Below are positions 15,213 through 24,377 of a DNA stretch of 38,662 nt, in pieces (the first letter of the stretch is position 1; every line of letters begins with the position of its first letter). The DNA is from Actinomycetota bacterium (lineage in GTDB: Bacteria > Armatimonadota > SYMT01): contig SYKE01000323.1 of NCBI GenBank assembly GCA_005798285.1, forward strand, positions 1 through 38,662, in the 5' to 3' direction. The position numbers and the translations under genes are program-made. Under the pieces are notes generated by a model. That model saw only the letters and a program-made list of their open reading frames with translations. It was not told the DNA's origin and made no database searches.

Positions 15213-16681
15213 GCGTCCCCAGTAAGCGCACTCATGGTGGAGTAGAGTCGTGTGCCCAGCACCTCCAGGCAGCCCTGCGCCAATGCGGAAGGCTCTTCCT
15301 GATAAAGACCCATCCCATATCGATCGCTCGGCAGCAGGTAGGCCACATCCATCGGCCCGAGCAGCGGCGACACGAGAACCGGATTGTCCGGGAACAAGGC
15401 CGAGAGTGATTCCTGAAGCGTGTGATAGGGTTCCCCGCCACACATCACCCAGAACACGTCGCCCATCAGCCAGACCGCAGTCAGCAGGCTGTAGTGCGTC
15501 CCCGTCTTGTTCAGTGCGGGCTGCATCCGGTCGACGCGGCCCAACCAGCGGCGGGCCCGTTCGGCGCGGGCTCCGGCATCCCGAGCGCTCACTGCGTCGC
15601 CTGCCGCCAGCGATTCTCGTTCCTGGGCTTCCCACTGAAGAATCTCTTGTCCAAATTCCGCTGTCGTGGGCAGCGAACGAAGCGCCAGGGAACAGCCCTG
15701 GTAGACGCTTCGAAACACGGTGGTCGCCGCAAACCGGTCCGCGTCGTGTGAGGCGTCTCGCCAGGTTCCGATCGTGGCGCCGGAGACGATCGGTCCGGCA
15801 TACTCGCGATCCACACCCGGCGTGGGAAGCGTTTCGAGCGCCGACAGGCCGGCGTACCCGAGCGAGCGCCCGTTCCGATCCGCCACAGCGGGATCTCCAA
15901 CGAATCCGTCGACCGGACCCAGCTCCCCGCACGCGCCGAGGATGAAGATGCAGGGCTTTCGGGTCGCACGCTCCACCACTTCTCGGGCCGCGCCAATGAA
16001 GTCCGGGCTGAGCAGACGGTTGTCCCAGGCGAGCGTCGTCGGGTGGCAGGCGTAATGGAGCAGCGTCCCACGAAGCTTCCCTGCCTCGTCCGTGATGCGG
16101 GCCACGGTCACCAGATCGGGCGCGGCCTCGTCTGGATTGAACCCGGTGCAGTAGATCTCCCGGTCCGAGTCGCGATAGTCCCGGTTCGCCGCCATCGAGC
16201 ACCGGCCGAACCCGTAGCTCAAGATGGACGGCTTGAGGTTTCGACGGGAGGCGGTGGCGGTGGTCCGAACCGTCTCCACAAGCCCGTCCAGGTACGCCGG
16301 GATCAACTCCCCGCCGGGCAGAGGCACGCGATCGGCGGTGAGGAATCCGGCGGAATGGCTGTGGGAGAACGTCACGGTCACCAGTTCAACCGGGGTGCGA
16401 GCGCCCTCCGCCGCCGCGGCTGCCACCCGCTCGTATCCCGAGCGATCCAGTCCCACGAGATCGAGTTGCACGCGAACGTGGACCGGGCCGCCGTCGCGGT
16501 GGGCCAGGGTCATCACATCCACAAAGAGCGGACGGTGAACTCCTTCGGCACGATCGTGCCGGGCGGCGCCCCACATCCGGTGGTAGATCCCCACCGGTGG
16601 CGTGACGTCCGCCCGGCGGTGGCCAAACCGAAGGCGAGAAGTGGGGACTTGTACCAGAGTCGTGCTCAATGAACTTCCCAA
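15209..16681 (-). CDS. Neutral/alkaline ceramidase-like protein
   Basis: The protein resembles the N-terminal catalytic domain of neutral/alkaline non-lysosomal ceramidases, zinc amidohydrolases. Matching patterns are an early 'RADVTPPVG', VTVTFSHSHSAG (zinc-ligand region), HYACHPTTL followed by SPDFIGAAREVVE, and GACGELGPVDG. At about 490 residues it is shorter than full ceramidases (about 650) and seems to lack the C-terminal immunoglobulin-like domain. No signal peptide is evident. Many such homologues in soil and planctomycete-like bacteria are of unproven activity, so ceramide hydrolysis is not assured. The start is TTG 16681 or TTG 16669; the latter has GGGAAG 4 nt upstream. The gene follows a DUF1501 gene by 58 bp. 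Confidence 0.85.
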   Translation of the reverse strand: MGSSLSTTLVQVPTSRLRFGHRRADVTPPVGIYHRMWGAARHDRAEGVHRPLFVDVMTLAHRDGGPVHVRVQLDLVGLDRSGYERVAAAAAEGARTPVELVTVTFSHSHSAGFLTADRVPLPGGELIPAYLDGLVETVRTTATASRRNLKPSILSYGFGRCSMAANRDYRDSDREIYCTGFNPDEAAPDLVTVARITDEAGKLRGTLLHYACHPTTLAWDNRLLSPDFIGAAREVVERATRKPCIFILGACGELGPVDGFVGDPAVADRNGRSLGYAGLSALETLPTPGVDREYAGPIVSGATIGTWRDASHDADRFAATTVFRSVYQGCSLALRSLPTTAEFGQEILQWEAQERESLAAGDAVSARDAGARAERARRWLGRVDRMQPALNKTGTHYSLLTAVWLMGDVFWVMCGGEPYHTLQESLSALFPDNPVLVSPLLGPMDVAYLLPSDRYGMGLYQEEPSALAQGCLEVLGTRLYSTMSALTGDA

Positions 16682-16739
16682 TCTTTCCCGCTGCGTCAGC
16701 GACCGAGACAGCCGACGCGCCGGGCGACTTCAGCACGGG

Positions 16740-18248
16740 TCAGGCGATCACATCCCACATCACCGACCCGCCATCCACCAGCGGAATGGGCCGCTGCTGC
16801 GGATCGAGAATCGTCATATGGGGGTCGATACCCATCAAGTGATAGATGGTCGCCAACACATCTTTCGGGCTGACGGGACGCTCTTCCGGAAAGCCGCCGA
16901 TGGCATCGGTCTTGCCGATCACGGCGCCCTCTTTGATGCCGGCCCCCGCAAAAAAGTTCGTGTAGGCTCCCGCCCAGTGATCCCGGCCACCGCCGCCTTG
17001 CGGCCCGAAGCCGTCGTAACCCCGATTGAACTTTGGCGTGCGGCCATGCTCACACATGACACAAACGAGAGTCTCCTTGAGGAGGCCCCGCTGGTCGAGA
17101 TCGGTCATCAACGCGTTGAACGCGTTGTCGAATCCCGGGCAGAGTTCCTGCTCCAACCGTGTGGTCAGGAAGACGTGCGTATCCCACGCTGAGTTGCCCA
17201 GGTTGTACTCATCCCAGAAGACGGTAATTACCCGAGATCCGGCCTCCACGAGCCGGCGGGCGGCCAGCGACGCCTGTCCGAAGAGGGTCATCCCGTAGCT
17301 CTCGCGAAGCTTCATCGCCTCGGCCTGGATATTCATGGCGCCGCGGAGCTTCTCTGAGGTCAGCAGGTTCATCGCCAGCTCGCGCGAGCGGCTCCAGGCG
17401 CGCACCTCTTCGCTTTGCTCCAGCGCCGCCCGCTGAATGTCGAACTGCTCCAGCAAGCCCTGTCGCCGATTCAGGCGATCCACCGTCAGTTCTCGCCAGG
17501 TCTGACCGGGTGAAAACTGGAAACGCGTATCCGGCGTGATGCCCCCGTAGGGATTCTCGCGTCCCTGTCCGTACGGGTCCTTGCCCGTGGACTTTCCCTC
17601 CCAGTTCGCCACAACCGGCTGCCACTGCGTCCCGAGCCAGTGGGCCTGGGGACCGGGACGGCCGAAGCGGTGCGGCAGAATCAGGTTACGCGGGATCGGA
17701 TTGTCGGGCTTGCCGGCTCGACGGTCCGCCTGCGACTCGACATAGTCCACCACCGAGCCGAAGTACGGCCAGTGCCGCGGATCCCGAACATTCACCTCCC
17801 GAGCCAGGTCGGTGTTCGGCATCCCCGTGAGAGCGAAGGAGACGCCGTGAATCGGGTACGTGTGGGTGACGGATCGTACCGTGGCGACCCGATTCATCCA
17901 CTTCGCCATCTTCGGAAGTAGGGGCGATATCTCGATGTTGGGATTGCTCGTGCGGGCCGGCTTGTAGGGCCCGCGAATATCCTCGGGAGCATCCGGCTTC
18001 ATGTCCCAGAGATCGATCTGCGGCGGCGACCCGTAGAGGAACAGGATCAGGACGTTCTTCGCCTTGCCAAATCCGCGACCGGAAGGCGACTCCCCGACCA
18101 CGGTGGAGTTGGATGAGGCTTGTGCCGCTTCCAGTCCGAGCACGTCGGTGAGAGTGAGTCCGAAGAGGGAGAGTCCCCCGGCCTGGATGAGATCCCGGCG
18201 AGAGACGCCCGAGCAGAGCTTTCGATTGTTTCCGAGAATTCGCAGCAT
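16740..18248 (-). CDS. DUF1501 protein with altered GEFGRTP motif
   Basis: At 502 residues this DUF1501 paralogue has the leader CSGVSRRDLIQAGG (Tat-type, though the residue after RR is D). WDTH and GGGGRDHW are present, but the usual GEFGRTP is CEHGRTP, so one presumed functional segment is changed. An insertion containing 'GFGPQGG' precedes the GRDHW block. Its N-terminus aligns with the DUF1501 protein at 12086-13492. ATG 18248 lacks a visible Shine-Dalgarno. It lies between the GNAT gene (36 bp upstream) and the ceramidase-like gene. No DUF1549/1553 partner is adjacent. Confidence 0.89.
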   Translation of the reverse strand: MLRILGNNRKLCSGVSRRDLIQAGGLSLFGLTLTDVLGLEAAQASSNSTVVGESPSGRGFGKAKNVLILFLYGSPPQIDLWDMKPDAPEDIRGPYKPARTSNPNIEISPLLPKMAKWMNRVATVRSVTHTYPIHGVSFALTGMPNTDLAREVNVRDPRHWPYFGSVVDYVESQADRRAGKPDNPIPRNLILPHRFGRPGPQAHWLGTQWQPVVANWEGKSTGKDPYGQGRENPYGGITPDTRFQFSPGQTWRELTVDRLNRRQGLLEQFDIQRAALEQSEEVRAWSRSRELAMNLLTSEKLRGAMNIQAEAMKLRESYGMTLFGQASLAARRLVEAGSRVITVFWDEYNLGNSAWDTHVFLTTRLEQELCPGFDNAFNALMTDLDQRGLLKETLVCVMCEHGRTPKFNRGYDGFGPQGGGGRDHWAGAYTNFFAGAGIKEGAVIGKTDAIGGFPEERPVSPKDVLATIYHLMGIDPHMTILDPQQRPIPLVDGGSVMWDVIA

Positions 18249-18284
18249 GGGTGGTGGTCTGACGGCGCTGGTGACGACCGCTCT

Positions 18285-19412
18285 CTAAACGTAATTGTAA
18301 CCGTACCAGGGCAGCGGGATCGGGAGAACTCCTTGCAGCGCGGCAAAGATTCCCGGCGGCAGCTCCGGAATGGCGCCGGCTTCCTCTGTATCCCCACCGA
18401 ACAGGAAAGCGCTGGCCTCGCCGCGCGTGTTCAGCGTCATCCGCTCCCCGCCCAGACTCACTCGAAGTCCCTCGCCGAGAGGTTGGATGGAGACCGGCGC
18501 CGATGCACGTTCCTCCAGGATTGGGCCCATCGCGCCGAGGAAGCGTGCGGGATCGAGCACCGCGAGGGTGCCGGGGAAGGCGGCGCCAATGAACTCCATC
18601 CCCCGGACCCGACACTCGGCACTCAGCGGTGCGTCGTCGGCTCGGAAGAACAAGCGGGCTGCAGGGGATCCATACCGCGTGCCCAGTTCCGCTAGAGCGG
18701 CTGCGATGCCGGCGCGACTCCCCGCGAACTCCTGCACGCGCACTGCCGGAACGCTCCCCTCGGGATCGGCTACGGGTCGCTGAGCGGCGAGGTAGGCGCA
18801 GGTGACGCCACCGGTCCGGATCGTGTACAGGTCGGCATACTGATTCATGAGCATCCCTGCCGCCAGCACTTTTTCCCAATCCCCACGAGATCGAAGGAAG
18901 CGAACCGGCTCGTGCTGATGGAGCGCGATGATGCTGTTCAGGTCATCGGATACGTAAGGCCGTAGTTCGACGCCGTCGGCGCGGACGCCGCTCACAGCGC
19001 GCGCTTCCAGGAACGACCCCACCTCCACGTAACCCAGGCGGTGATACAGCCCCCGTCCTCCCGAGATCAACATGAGGCTGCACCCGTTCGCCACGGAGTG
19101 CGCCCGGGCGTCCTCCATGAGGGCGCTTGCAAGACCGTGTCCGCGATGATCGGGATGCGTGGCCACGGCTCCGATGCTGGCGACCCGCACTCGCGCCCCC
19201 AGGATCGAAGCGTCTCGGATGCAGATGCCCACGTGCGCAACCAGTTGTCGACCGACGCGAGCGACTCGGAGCTGCGGTAAGTTCCCGGCATCAAACACCA
19301 GCGGGTACTCGGCGCCCATATTCCCCGGCCGACGGGATCGAAAAACCAGATTGCAAAGATCAACGAGCGCGCCCAATTCGTCGGGACGGCAGGTTCCGAG
19401 TTCGTAAGTCAC
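18285..19412 (-). CDS. GNAT-family N-acetyltransferase with C-terminal extension
   Basis: The first 150 residues form a GNAT fold; the acetyl-CoA loop is in VATHPDHRGHGLASALMED, and the LYHRLGYVEVG motif follows. Another 220 residues follow, a layout resembling Eis-type acetyltransferases that have a second GNAT-like and an SCP2-like domain; the total of 375 residues is close to those. The substrate could be an amine, an aminoglycoside-like compound or a protein lysine; the sequence does not say. The GTG start at 19412 has GGAG 5-6 nt upstream. It is on the same strand as two flanking DUF1501 genes with gaps of about 32-36 bp, so cotranscription is likely. Confidence 0.85.
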   Translation of the reverse strand: MTYELGTCRPDELGALVDLCNLVFRSRRPGNMGAEYPLVFDAGNLPQLRVARVGRQLVAHVGICIRDASILGARVRVASIGAVATHPDHRGHGLASALMEDARAHSVANGCSLMLISGGRGLYHRLGYVEVGSFLEARAVSGVRADGVELRPYVSDDLNSIIALHQHEPVRFLRSRGDWEKVLAAGMLMNQYADLYTIRTGGVTCAYLAAQRPVADPEGSVPAVRVQEFAGSRAGIAAALAELGTRYGSPAARLFFRADDAPLSAECRVRGMEFIGAAFPGTLAVLDPARFLGAMGPILEERASAPVSIQPLGEGLRVSLGGERMTLNTRGEASAFLFGGDTEEAGAIPELPPGIFAALQGVLPIPLPWYGYNYV

Positions 19413-19444
19413 AGAGTCTCCATGCGACTGCTCTTGAGAGAGGC

Positions 19445-20806
19445 TTAGATGAGTTCCGGGATCGGCTCGCCCTCCGGCAGGATGGCGACGGGACGTCCAG
19501 AGTGGTCCGTGAGCGTTTGCCGGATTGGGATGCCGAGATGCCGATACATGGTGGCCAGTAGGTCATACGGCGAGTACGGCCTATCGACGGGATGCTCCGC
19601 TTTGTTGTTCGTCGCACCGACGACCTGTCCCATTCTCAATCCGCCACCCGAGACGAGCGCCGTGTAGGCCTGCGGCCAGTGATCGCGCCCGGTCCCGTTC
19701 GCGTTCTGGCTGAGGCGCGGCGTGCGGCCGAATTCCCCCATCACCACCACCATGACCCGCTGATCCAGGCCCCGCTCGAAGAGATCCTCGATGAGAGCGG
19801 CGAGACACTGGTCCAGGTACGGGAGGCGGGTCCGCATATACTGCCCGAAGTGGCCGGGACGCCCCGCGTTCTGGATGTGGTCATCCCAGTTGGTGTATTC
19901 CTGGCCCGATTTCGGCGTGTCGATGTACAGCGAAATGACCCCCGTACCAGCCTCCGCCAGCCTTCGAGCGAGGAGACAGCCCTGTCCCCAGAGGTTTCGA
20001 CCGTAGCGATCCCTGAGAGCCTCAGGCTCTTTGGCCAGGTCAAACGCATCCGCCACGGTTGGGCTCAGGAGCAGCTCGAACGCCGCCTTTCGGCTGCGGT
20101 CCAGTGCATCCATGGCGCCGGAGGTGTCGAAGTCTGACCGGAGTTGATCGAGGCGATCCAGCAGGCGGCGACGATTCTCCAGCATCGCAGCGTCGCGTTT
20201 GCCTCCGAGCGACAACTGGGCGGGTCGATATCCGGGAGCACTGGGATCGCGTGCTTCAAACGGGGAGTGCTCGATTCCCGCGTACGTGGGCCGCACCATG
20301 TAGAGCTTCTGGGGGATGGCCACGTACGGCGGCATGCCGTCCCTGCCGGGTCCCCGCACTTTGCTGGTGATGGAGCCGAAGTCCGGATGCTCGCTCTTCG
20401 AACTGGATGTGGGATCCAGCACGGTGGGATGCTTCCCGGTGAGCACTACAATGCCGCCGTCGGAGTGGATGTTCACCTCGTGGTGCAGGGATCGCACCAG
20501 CGAGAATCGATGGGCGAGCTTCGCCTGCCTGGGGAAGAGCTCGCAGATCTCCATCCCCGGGACGTTGGTCGGAATGGCGCCGAAGATACTGCGATACTCC
20601 GAAGGAGCCTCGGGCTTCAGGTCGTACGTCTCGAGCTGAGAGGGGCCGCCGTGCAGGTAAAGCAGGATGACCGAGGTGTCGGCGCCGCCGGAGCCGGCCG
20701 CCGCGCGGGCTGCAAGCACCTCCGACAGCCCCAGACCGCCATTGGCCAGGGCGCCCACCTTCAGGAAGGCACGCCGGCGGATAGGTCCCGGACATTCGGA
20801 GAACAC
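19445..20806 (-). CDS. DUF1501 protein with twin-arginine leader
   Basis: This DUF1501 member has the Tat-type leader PIRRRAFLKVGALANGG. The WDDH, MGEFGRTP and GTGRDHWPQ motifs are intact, unlike its neighbour at 16740. I chose GTG 20806 (453 residues) because AAGGGGAG stands 7 nt before it; GTG 20830 would add eight residues. A 9-bp-arm hairpin (20831-20863) lies just upstream of both candidates. It is at the head of the DUF1501-GNAT-DUF1501-ceramidase-like run and is separated from mazG by 174 bp. Like the other orphan copies it has no DUF1549/1553 partner, so its role may differ from that of the 4263-5732 protein. Confidence 0.9.
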   Translation of the reverse strand: MFSECPGPIRRRAFLKVGALANGGLGLSEVLAARAAAGSGGADTSVILLYLHGGPSQLETYDLKPEAPSEYRSIFGAIPTNVPGMEICELFPRQAKLAHRFSLVRSLHHEVNIHSDGGIVVLTGKHPTVLDPTSSSKSEHPDFGSITSKVRGPGRDGMPPYVAIPQKLYMVRPTYAGIEHSPFEARDPSAPGYRPAQLSLGGKRDAAMLENRRRLLDRLDQLRSDFDTSGAMDALDRSRKAAFELLLSPTVADAFDLAKEPEALRDRYGRNLWGQGCLLARRLAEAGTGVISLYIDTPKSGQEYTNWDDHIQNAGRPGHFGQYMRTRLPYLDQCLAALIEDLFERGLDQRVMVVVMGEFGRTPRLSQNANGTGRDHWPQAYTALVSGGGLRMGQVVGATNNKAEHPVDRPYSPYDLLATMYRHLGIPIRQTLTDHSGRPVAILPEGEPIPELI

Positions 20807-20830
20807 GGCTCCACTCCCCTTCGCACTCAC

Positions 20831-20863
20831 CGGCGCCTGGCCGGTCGACAGCCGCAGGCGCCG
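20831..20863 (-). promoter_or_regulatory. 9-bp-arm hairpin between mazG and a DUF1501 gene
   Basis: CGGCGCCTG (20831-20839) and CAGGCGCCG (20855-20863) are perfect inverted repeats around a 15-nt loop. It lies 118 bp after the mazG stop and just before the DUF1501 start. No T-run follows on the minus strand. It may be a 5'-leader structure or a mazG 3' end. Confidence 0.4.
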
Positions 20864-20980
20864 CGGCTACCGGATGATGATTTGGAGTTCTCCAGGGCGG
20901 CCGTGGTTTCTTGCGTGATTCCGGGAGCGGCAAAAAGACAGCGCCGAGAGGTCCCCACGTCGTCTCACTCAACCGCCGAA

Positions 20981-22528
20981 CTACGGGTCGTTCTCTGCAG
21001 TCTTGGCCAGTTCCCAGTATCCGTCCATTTCGGAGATGTTCAAGCTGCCCCACTCCCGACCGGCATCCGCCGCGAGCTGTTCCATCAACCGGAATCGACT
21101 CTGGAAACGACCGACCATCTGACGCAGGGCTTCCTCGGGATCGATCCTCAACCAGCGGGCGATATTCACCAGAGTAAAGAGGAGGTCCGCGAGTTCCGAT
21201 GCGGCGGCGGCCGACTCCCCGGGGGTCAGCGCTCGTGTCGGAGAGAGGTCCGGGGGAAGCTCGGCCCGGAACTCGGCCAACTCCTCATCCACCTTCGCGA
21301 GTAACTCGTGAAGCGACGGCCATTCGAAGCCGACCTTCACCGCCTTCTTGCTCACCTCCAACGCCTTAAGGAGTGCCGGGAGCGCCGCGGAGACGCCATC
21401 CATCGCAGAGGTGCGCTCCGGCTTTTCAGAGCTCTTGATGGCCTCCCATTGACGCACGACCGCTTCCGAGTCGCCCAATTCCACGTCGCCGAACACGTGC
21501 GGGTGTCGCCGGATCAGCTTGGCCTCGATTCCGGAGATCACATCCCGGTCGTCGAACCAGCCCTCTTCCCGACCGATTTCCGCGTACAGAAGCACCTGGA
21601 GGAGCAGATCACCCAGCTCTTCGGAGAGGCGTTCGGGATCCTCCGAGTCGACCGCCTCCAGCACCTCGTAGGTCTCCTCGAGGGTGTAGCGCTTGAGGCT
21701 CGCCGGGGTTTGTTCGCGATCCCACGGGCAGCCGCCCGGAGCACGCAGCCGATGGACCACGTCTCTCAGGCTCCGATAGGTCGGCCGAGCCTGGTCCTCC
21801 GGCAGTGGTGGAAGATAAATCGTCGTGAGATGGTCATACCTGCCTGCGGCCCGTCGATCCAACTCCACGAGGGAAAGCTGCCGAGCCTCCTCGCGCCCGG
21901 CCACTCCGGCGCGGCGGACAATCCAGACTTGAAACTCCGGAGGGTAATCCTCCAGAAGAGCGAGTTTGGCCCGTGAGGCCGTGTTCGTGTCATCCACCTG
22001 AAAGATCAGCACCGGACGACGCGTGTCCCACCAGACCTCCGTGAGACTCGCCGCATCCGCGACCTGCCATTCGGTCAGTTGCGGGAGTGCGCCTCGAGAC
22101 GCGAGCAAGGGCGCCACGACATCTACAAAGCCGGGAGCGGAGAGGACCTGGACCGAGATTCCCGAAGCGCGGGCGCCCTCCAGGGCCAGCCGAACACTCT
22201 CCTCGCCGAGCAGCGGGTTTCCGGGTACCGCGTAGAGGCAGTACCGTCCCTCAGCGGCGCACTCGGCAGCGGCCGCCAGTACGTGCTCGGCCAGCCGCGG
22301 ATAGAGTTGCTCGAAGCCCTCAGCGCTCTCGTAGAAGCGATCGAGGCTTTCGAATTCGATCCCGCCTCGCTCCAGTTCCTCCGCTGCCGGATGTCGTCCG
22401 GTTCTGAGGATGAGCCGGCCCCCTCCCTTCAAACGGGAGAGCGTTCCGGGAGGCAGCAGTTCCAGACCAGCGGGCCCCAAACCGGCTATCACCAGTTGGG
22501 GCCCTTCGACGCGGGTCGAGCGCTTCAC
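20981..22528 (-). CDS. mazG: Tetrapyrrole-methylase/MazG fusion, NTP pyrophosphohydrolase
   Basis: This 515-residue protein has an N-terminal SAM-dependent tetrapyrrole methylase-like domain (about 10-235, with LVIAGLGPAG) and a C-terminal MazG domain (about 248-505). The second part shows LRAPGGCPWDREQT, the EETYEVLEAVDSED and EELGDLLLQVLLYAEI acidic motifs and a second MazG-like half with ELADLLFTLVNIARW. This is the architecture of B. subtilis YabN. The MazG part hydrolyses NTPs to NMP and pyrophosphate, a house-cleaning function; the role of the methylase part is unclear. GTG 22528 overlaps the stop of the upstream lipoprotein gene by 4 bases (GTGA). The first gene of the run is a sigma factor. 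Confidence 0.94.
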   Translation of the reverse strand: MKRSTRVEGPQLVIAGLGPAGLELLPPGTLSRLKGGGRLILRTGRHPAAEELERGGIEFESLDRFYESAEGFEQLYPRLAEHVLAAAAECAAEGRYCLYAVPGNPLLGEESVRLALEGARASGISVQVLSAPGFVDVVAPLLASRGALPQLTEWQVADAASLTEVWWDTRRPVLIFQVDDTNTASRAKLALLEDYPPEFQVWIVRRAGVAGREEARQLSLVELDRRAAGRYDHLTTIYLPPLPEDQARPTYRSLRDVVHRLRAPGGCPWDREQTPASLKRYTLEETYEVLEAVDSEDPERLSEELGDLLLQVLLYAEIGREEGWFDDRDVISGIEAKLIRRHPHVFGDVELGDSEAVVRQWEAIKSSEKPERTSAMDGVSAALPALLKALEVSKKAVKVGFEWPSLHELLAKVDEELAEFRAELPPDLSPTRALTPGESAAAASELADLLFTLVNIARWLRIDPEEALRQMVGRFQSRFRLMEQLAADAGREWGSLNISEMDGYWELAKTAENDP

Positions 22529-23562
22529 TGGGCGGGAGGCGGAGGCGGAGGCGGAGCGGCTCCGCCGGCGGCCGCAGCCGGATCCCCGCCCGCCATCCCT
22601 CGAACCACGCTCTCCAGATGCTGGTACTCCGGACGCTGGATGACCACGGCGGCCTCCTTGAAGACCGCCTGGAGCGAGGTGCGGATCTGGTCCTGCTGCG
22701 CCTGCGGCAACGTTCTGGCCTTCTGCGAGCGAAGATCTGCCTTGATGAACTCCCGGTAGACGTCGATGCTCGGGACCTTTTCCTCGGTCCTCTCCTCCAC
22801 TTTCACGATCACCCAGGTGTTCCCAACCTTTATGGGCGGTGAGACTTCCTGCGGCTTCAGCTTGAAGGCGGCGTCGACGACGGGCTGCACCACCGGACCG
22901 CCCGGTTCGACCTGGGGACCGACTGCAAACGGGACTTCGCCCCCCTGCTGCGCAAATACGTCCTTGGAGTATGTAGAGGCAACCAGCGCGAAATTCGTGT
23001 TGGACCCCAGATCTCGCTGGGCTTCCTGTAGTTTTTTCGCGTCCAGTACGGTGATCTGCCGAATCTTCAGTGTCGCGGGGATGGTCATCCCCTTTTTATT
23101 CTCGTTGAAAGCCCTTTCGACTTCCGCATCTGTGACCTGGATGCCCTTCAGTAGAACGTTTTCTTTCGTCATCCCAGCCTTCATCTCACGACGAAAGATC
23201 GCCTCTGTCACGCCCTGCGATGCCAACCCTTGATTGAAGTCTCCGCCGCCGAAGGCCGCCCGCTTGCGGAACGCGTCAACGCGTCGGTCCACATCGGCAT
23301 CCGTCGGAAGCAGATTGTCCTTCTTGGCCGCCGCCTCGAACAGGCGTGCTTCGATCCATTGAAGCAGGACTTGCTGCCCAACGGTTCCCCGCTGCGGCTG
23401 AATCTGTGTTGCAGTCTCGCAAAGCTCGCTGAACTCCTTCTCGGAGAGCGCCGTGCCGTTCACCGTCAGCACGGGACGGGGGCCGCAGCCCGCGGCCGCG
23501 ATGAGCGCGACGGACCCAACCAGGAGGAGCGCGCATCTCCGCACTCCACGAACTCGAACCAT
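22525..23562 (-). CDS. Parvulin-type peptidyl-prolyl isomerase lipoprotein (PrsA/SurA-like)
   Basis: The N-terminus VGSVALIAAAGC is a lipoprotein signal with the lipidated cysteine near residue 26. A SurA/PrsA-like helical N-domain (about 30-140) and a PpiC-like rotamase domain (about 150-255, with KIRQITVLDAKKLQEAQ, YSKDVFAQQGGEVPF and IKVGNTWVIVKVEERTEE) follow. The 345-residue protein probably assists folding outside the cytoplasmic membrane. The C-terminus is a tail of alanine, glycine and proline runs encoded by a GGAGGC repeat (22535-22556), maybe a flexible spacer. ATG 23562 has GAGGG upstream. It follows the sigma gene by 12 bp and overlaps mazG. Confidence 0.9.
   Translation of the reverse strand: MVRVRGVRRCALLLVGSVALIAAAGCGPRPVLTVNGTALSEKEFSELCETATQIQPQRGTVGQQVLLQWIEARLFEAAAKKDNLLPTDADVDRRVDAFRKRAAFGGGDFNQGLASQGVTEAIFRREMKAGMTKENVLLKGIQVTDAEVERAFNENKKGMTIPATLKIRQITVLDAKKLQEAQRDLGSNTNFALVASTYSKDVFAQQGGEVPFAVGPQVEPGGPVVQPVVDAAFKLKPQEVSPPIKVGNTWVIVKVEERTEEKVPSIDVYREFIKADLRSQKARTLPQAQQDQIRTSLQAVFKEAAVVIQRPEYQHLESVVRGMAGGDPAAAAGGAAPPPPPPPAQ
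22535..22556. repeat. GGAGGC tandem repeat in the 3' end of the isomerase gene
   Basis: Three full GGAGGC units and a partial fourth run in tandem. On the coding strand they encode consecutive prolines. Slippage here would change the proline count in six-base steps without a frameshift. Confidence 0.8.
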
Positions 23563-23574
23563 AGACCTATACCC

Positions 23575-24354
23575 TCAGACCTGGAACAGTTCCCGATCCA
23601 CAGAGAGATAGCCCCTCAGCCGCATGGTGGCCTGCTGATGGAGCTGAAACACTCTCGACTCCGAAACCTTGAGGATGCGTCCAATCTCTTTGAACGTCAT
23701 TCCCTGGTAGTAATATAACGAAAGGACGTGCTTCTCACGTTCCGGAAGCCGATCAATGGCCTGTCCGAGCGTCTCATTTCGTTCTCGGCGCTCCACCTGC
23801 CGGTTCGTGTCGGCGCTCGCGTGGGCATCCTCCACGGTATCCACCACCCGAACCGTGCTTTCCCCGTCTCCACTGAACAGAGTCTCGTCCAGCGATAGGA
23901 CGGAAGCCAGGGCCACCTCGGCAAGCATCTTGTGGAAGGCATCCACCCCAACACCGAGCACGGCGGCGACCTCATCGTCGGAGCCGGGCCGGCCCAAACG
24001 GAGTTCCGTGTCGGCGTACGCCCGCTCCAATTGACGAACTTTGTCTCGAATGGATCGAGGCGCCCAGTCTTCTCCGCGCAGCAATTCCAGGACGGCTCCT
24101 CGAATCAACGCAATGGCGTAGGTCTCGAACTTGACCTCGCGGGAGAAATCGAACTGATCCACGGCGCGAATCAGCCCGATCGTGCCGGCGCTGATGATGT
24201 CTTCTCGGTCGAGGCTCGCCGGGACGCCCCCCGCCACGCGCCCGGCGGTGATCTTTACCAGGTAGCTATAGTTGGAGATGAGGAGTTCCCGGGCCTTCAG
24301 GTCTCCCGAGTGCTTGAATCGTTGCCAGAGTTCTTTGAGTCGGTCAGAGACCAT
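23575..24354 (-). CDS. FliA/WhiG-type sigma factor (sigma-28-like)
   Basis: This 260-residue alternative sigma factor has regions 2, 3 and 4. Region 2 (about 22-93) includes REDIISAGTIGLIRAVDQFD-like residues and KFETYAIALIRGAVLELLR. Region 3 includes WAPRSIRDKVRQLERAY, characteristic of the FliA/WhiG/SigF group. Region 4 (about 195-250) has LPEREKHVLSLYYYQGMTFKEIG and SESRVFQLHQQAT. In relatives such factors run flagellar, sporulation or envelope regulons. No flagellar gene is in the window, so the regulon is unknown. ATG 24354 is chosen over TTG 24372; GGAAAG is 7 nt upstream. It leads a run with the isomerase lipoprotein and mazG. Two GC-rich hairpins lie in its leader. Confidence 0.93.
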   Translation of the reverse strand: MVSDRLKELWQRFKHSGDLKARELLISNYSYLVKITAGRVAGGVPASLDREDIISAGTIGLIRAVDQFDFSREVKFETYAIALIRGAVLELLRGEDWAPRSIRDKVRQLERAYADTELRLGRPGSDDEVAAVLGVGVDAFHKMLAEVALASVLSLDETLFSGDGESTVRVVDTVEDAHASADTNRQVERRERNETLGQAIDRLPEREKHVLSLYYYQGMTFKEIGRILKVSESRVFQLHQQATMRLRGYLSVDRELFQV

Positions 24355-24377
24355 TCCACCACTTTCCAACACGCTCC

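Noticed and set aside
17686-18879. 397-codon minus-strand frame across GNAT and DUF1501 genes
   Set aside because: It overlaps two clear genes in another frame and is Arg/Gly/Ser-rich without motifs.
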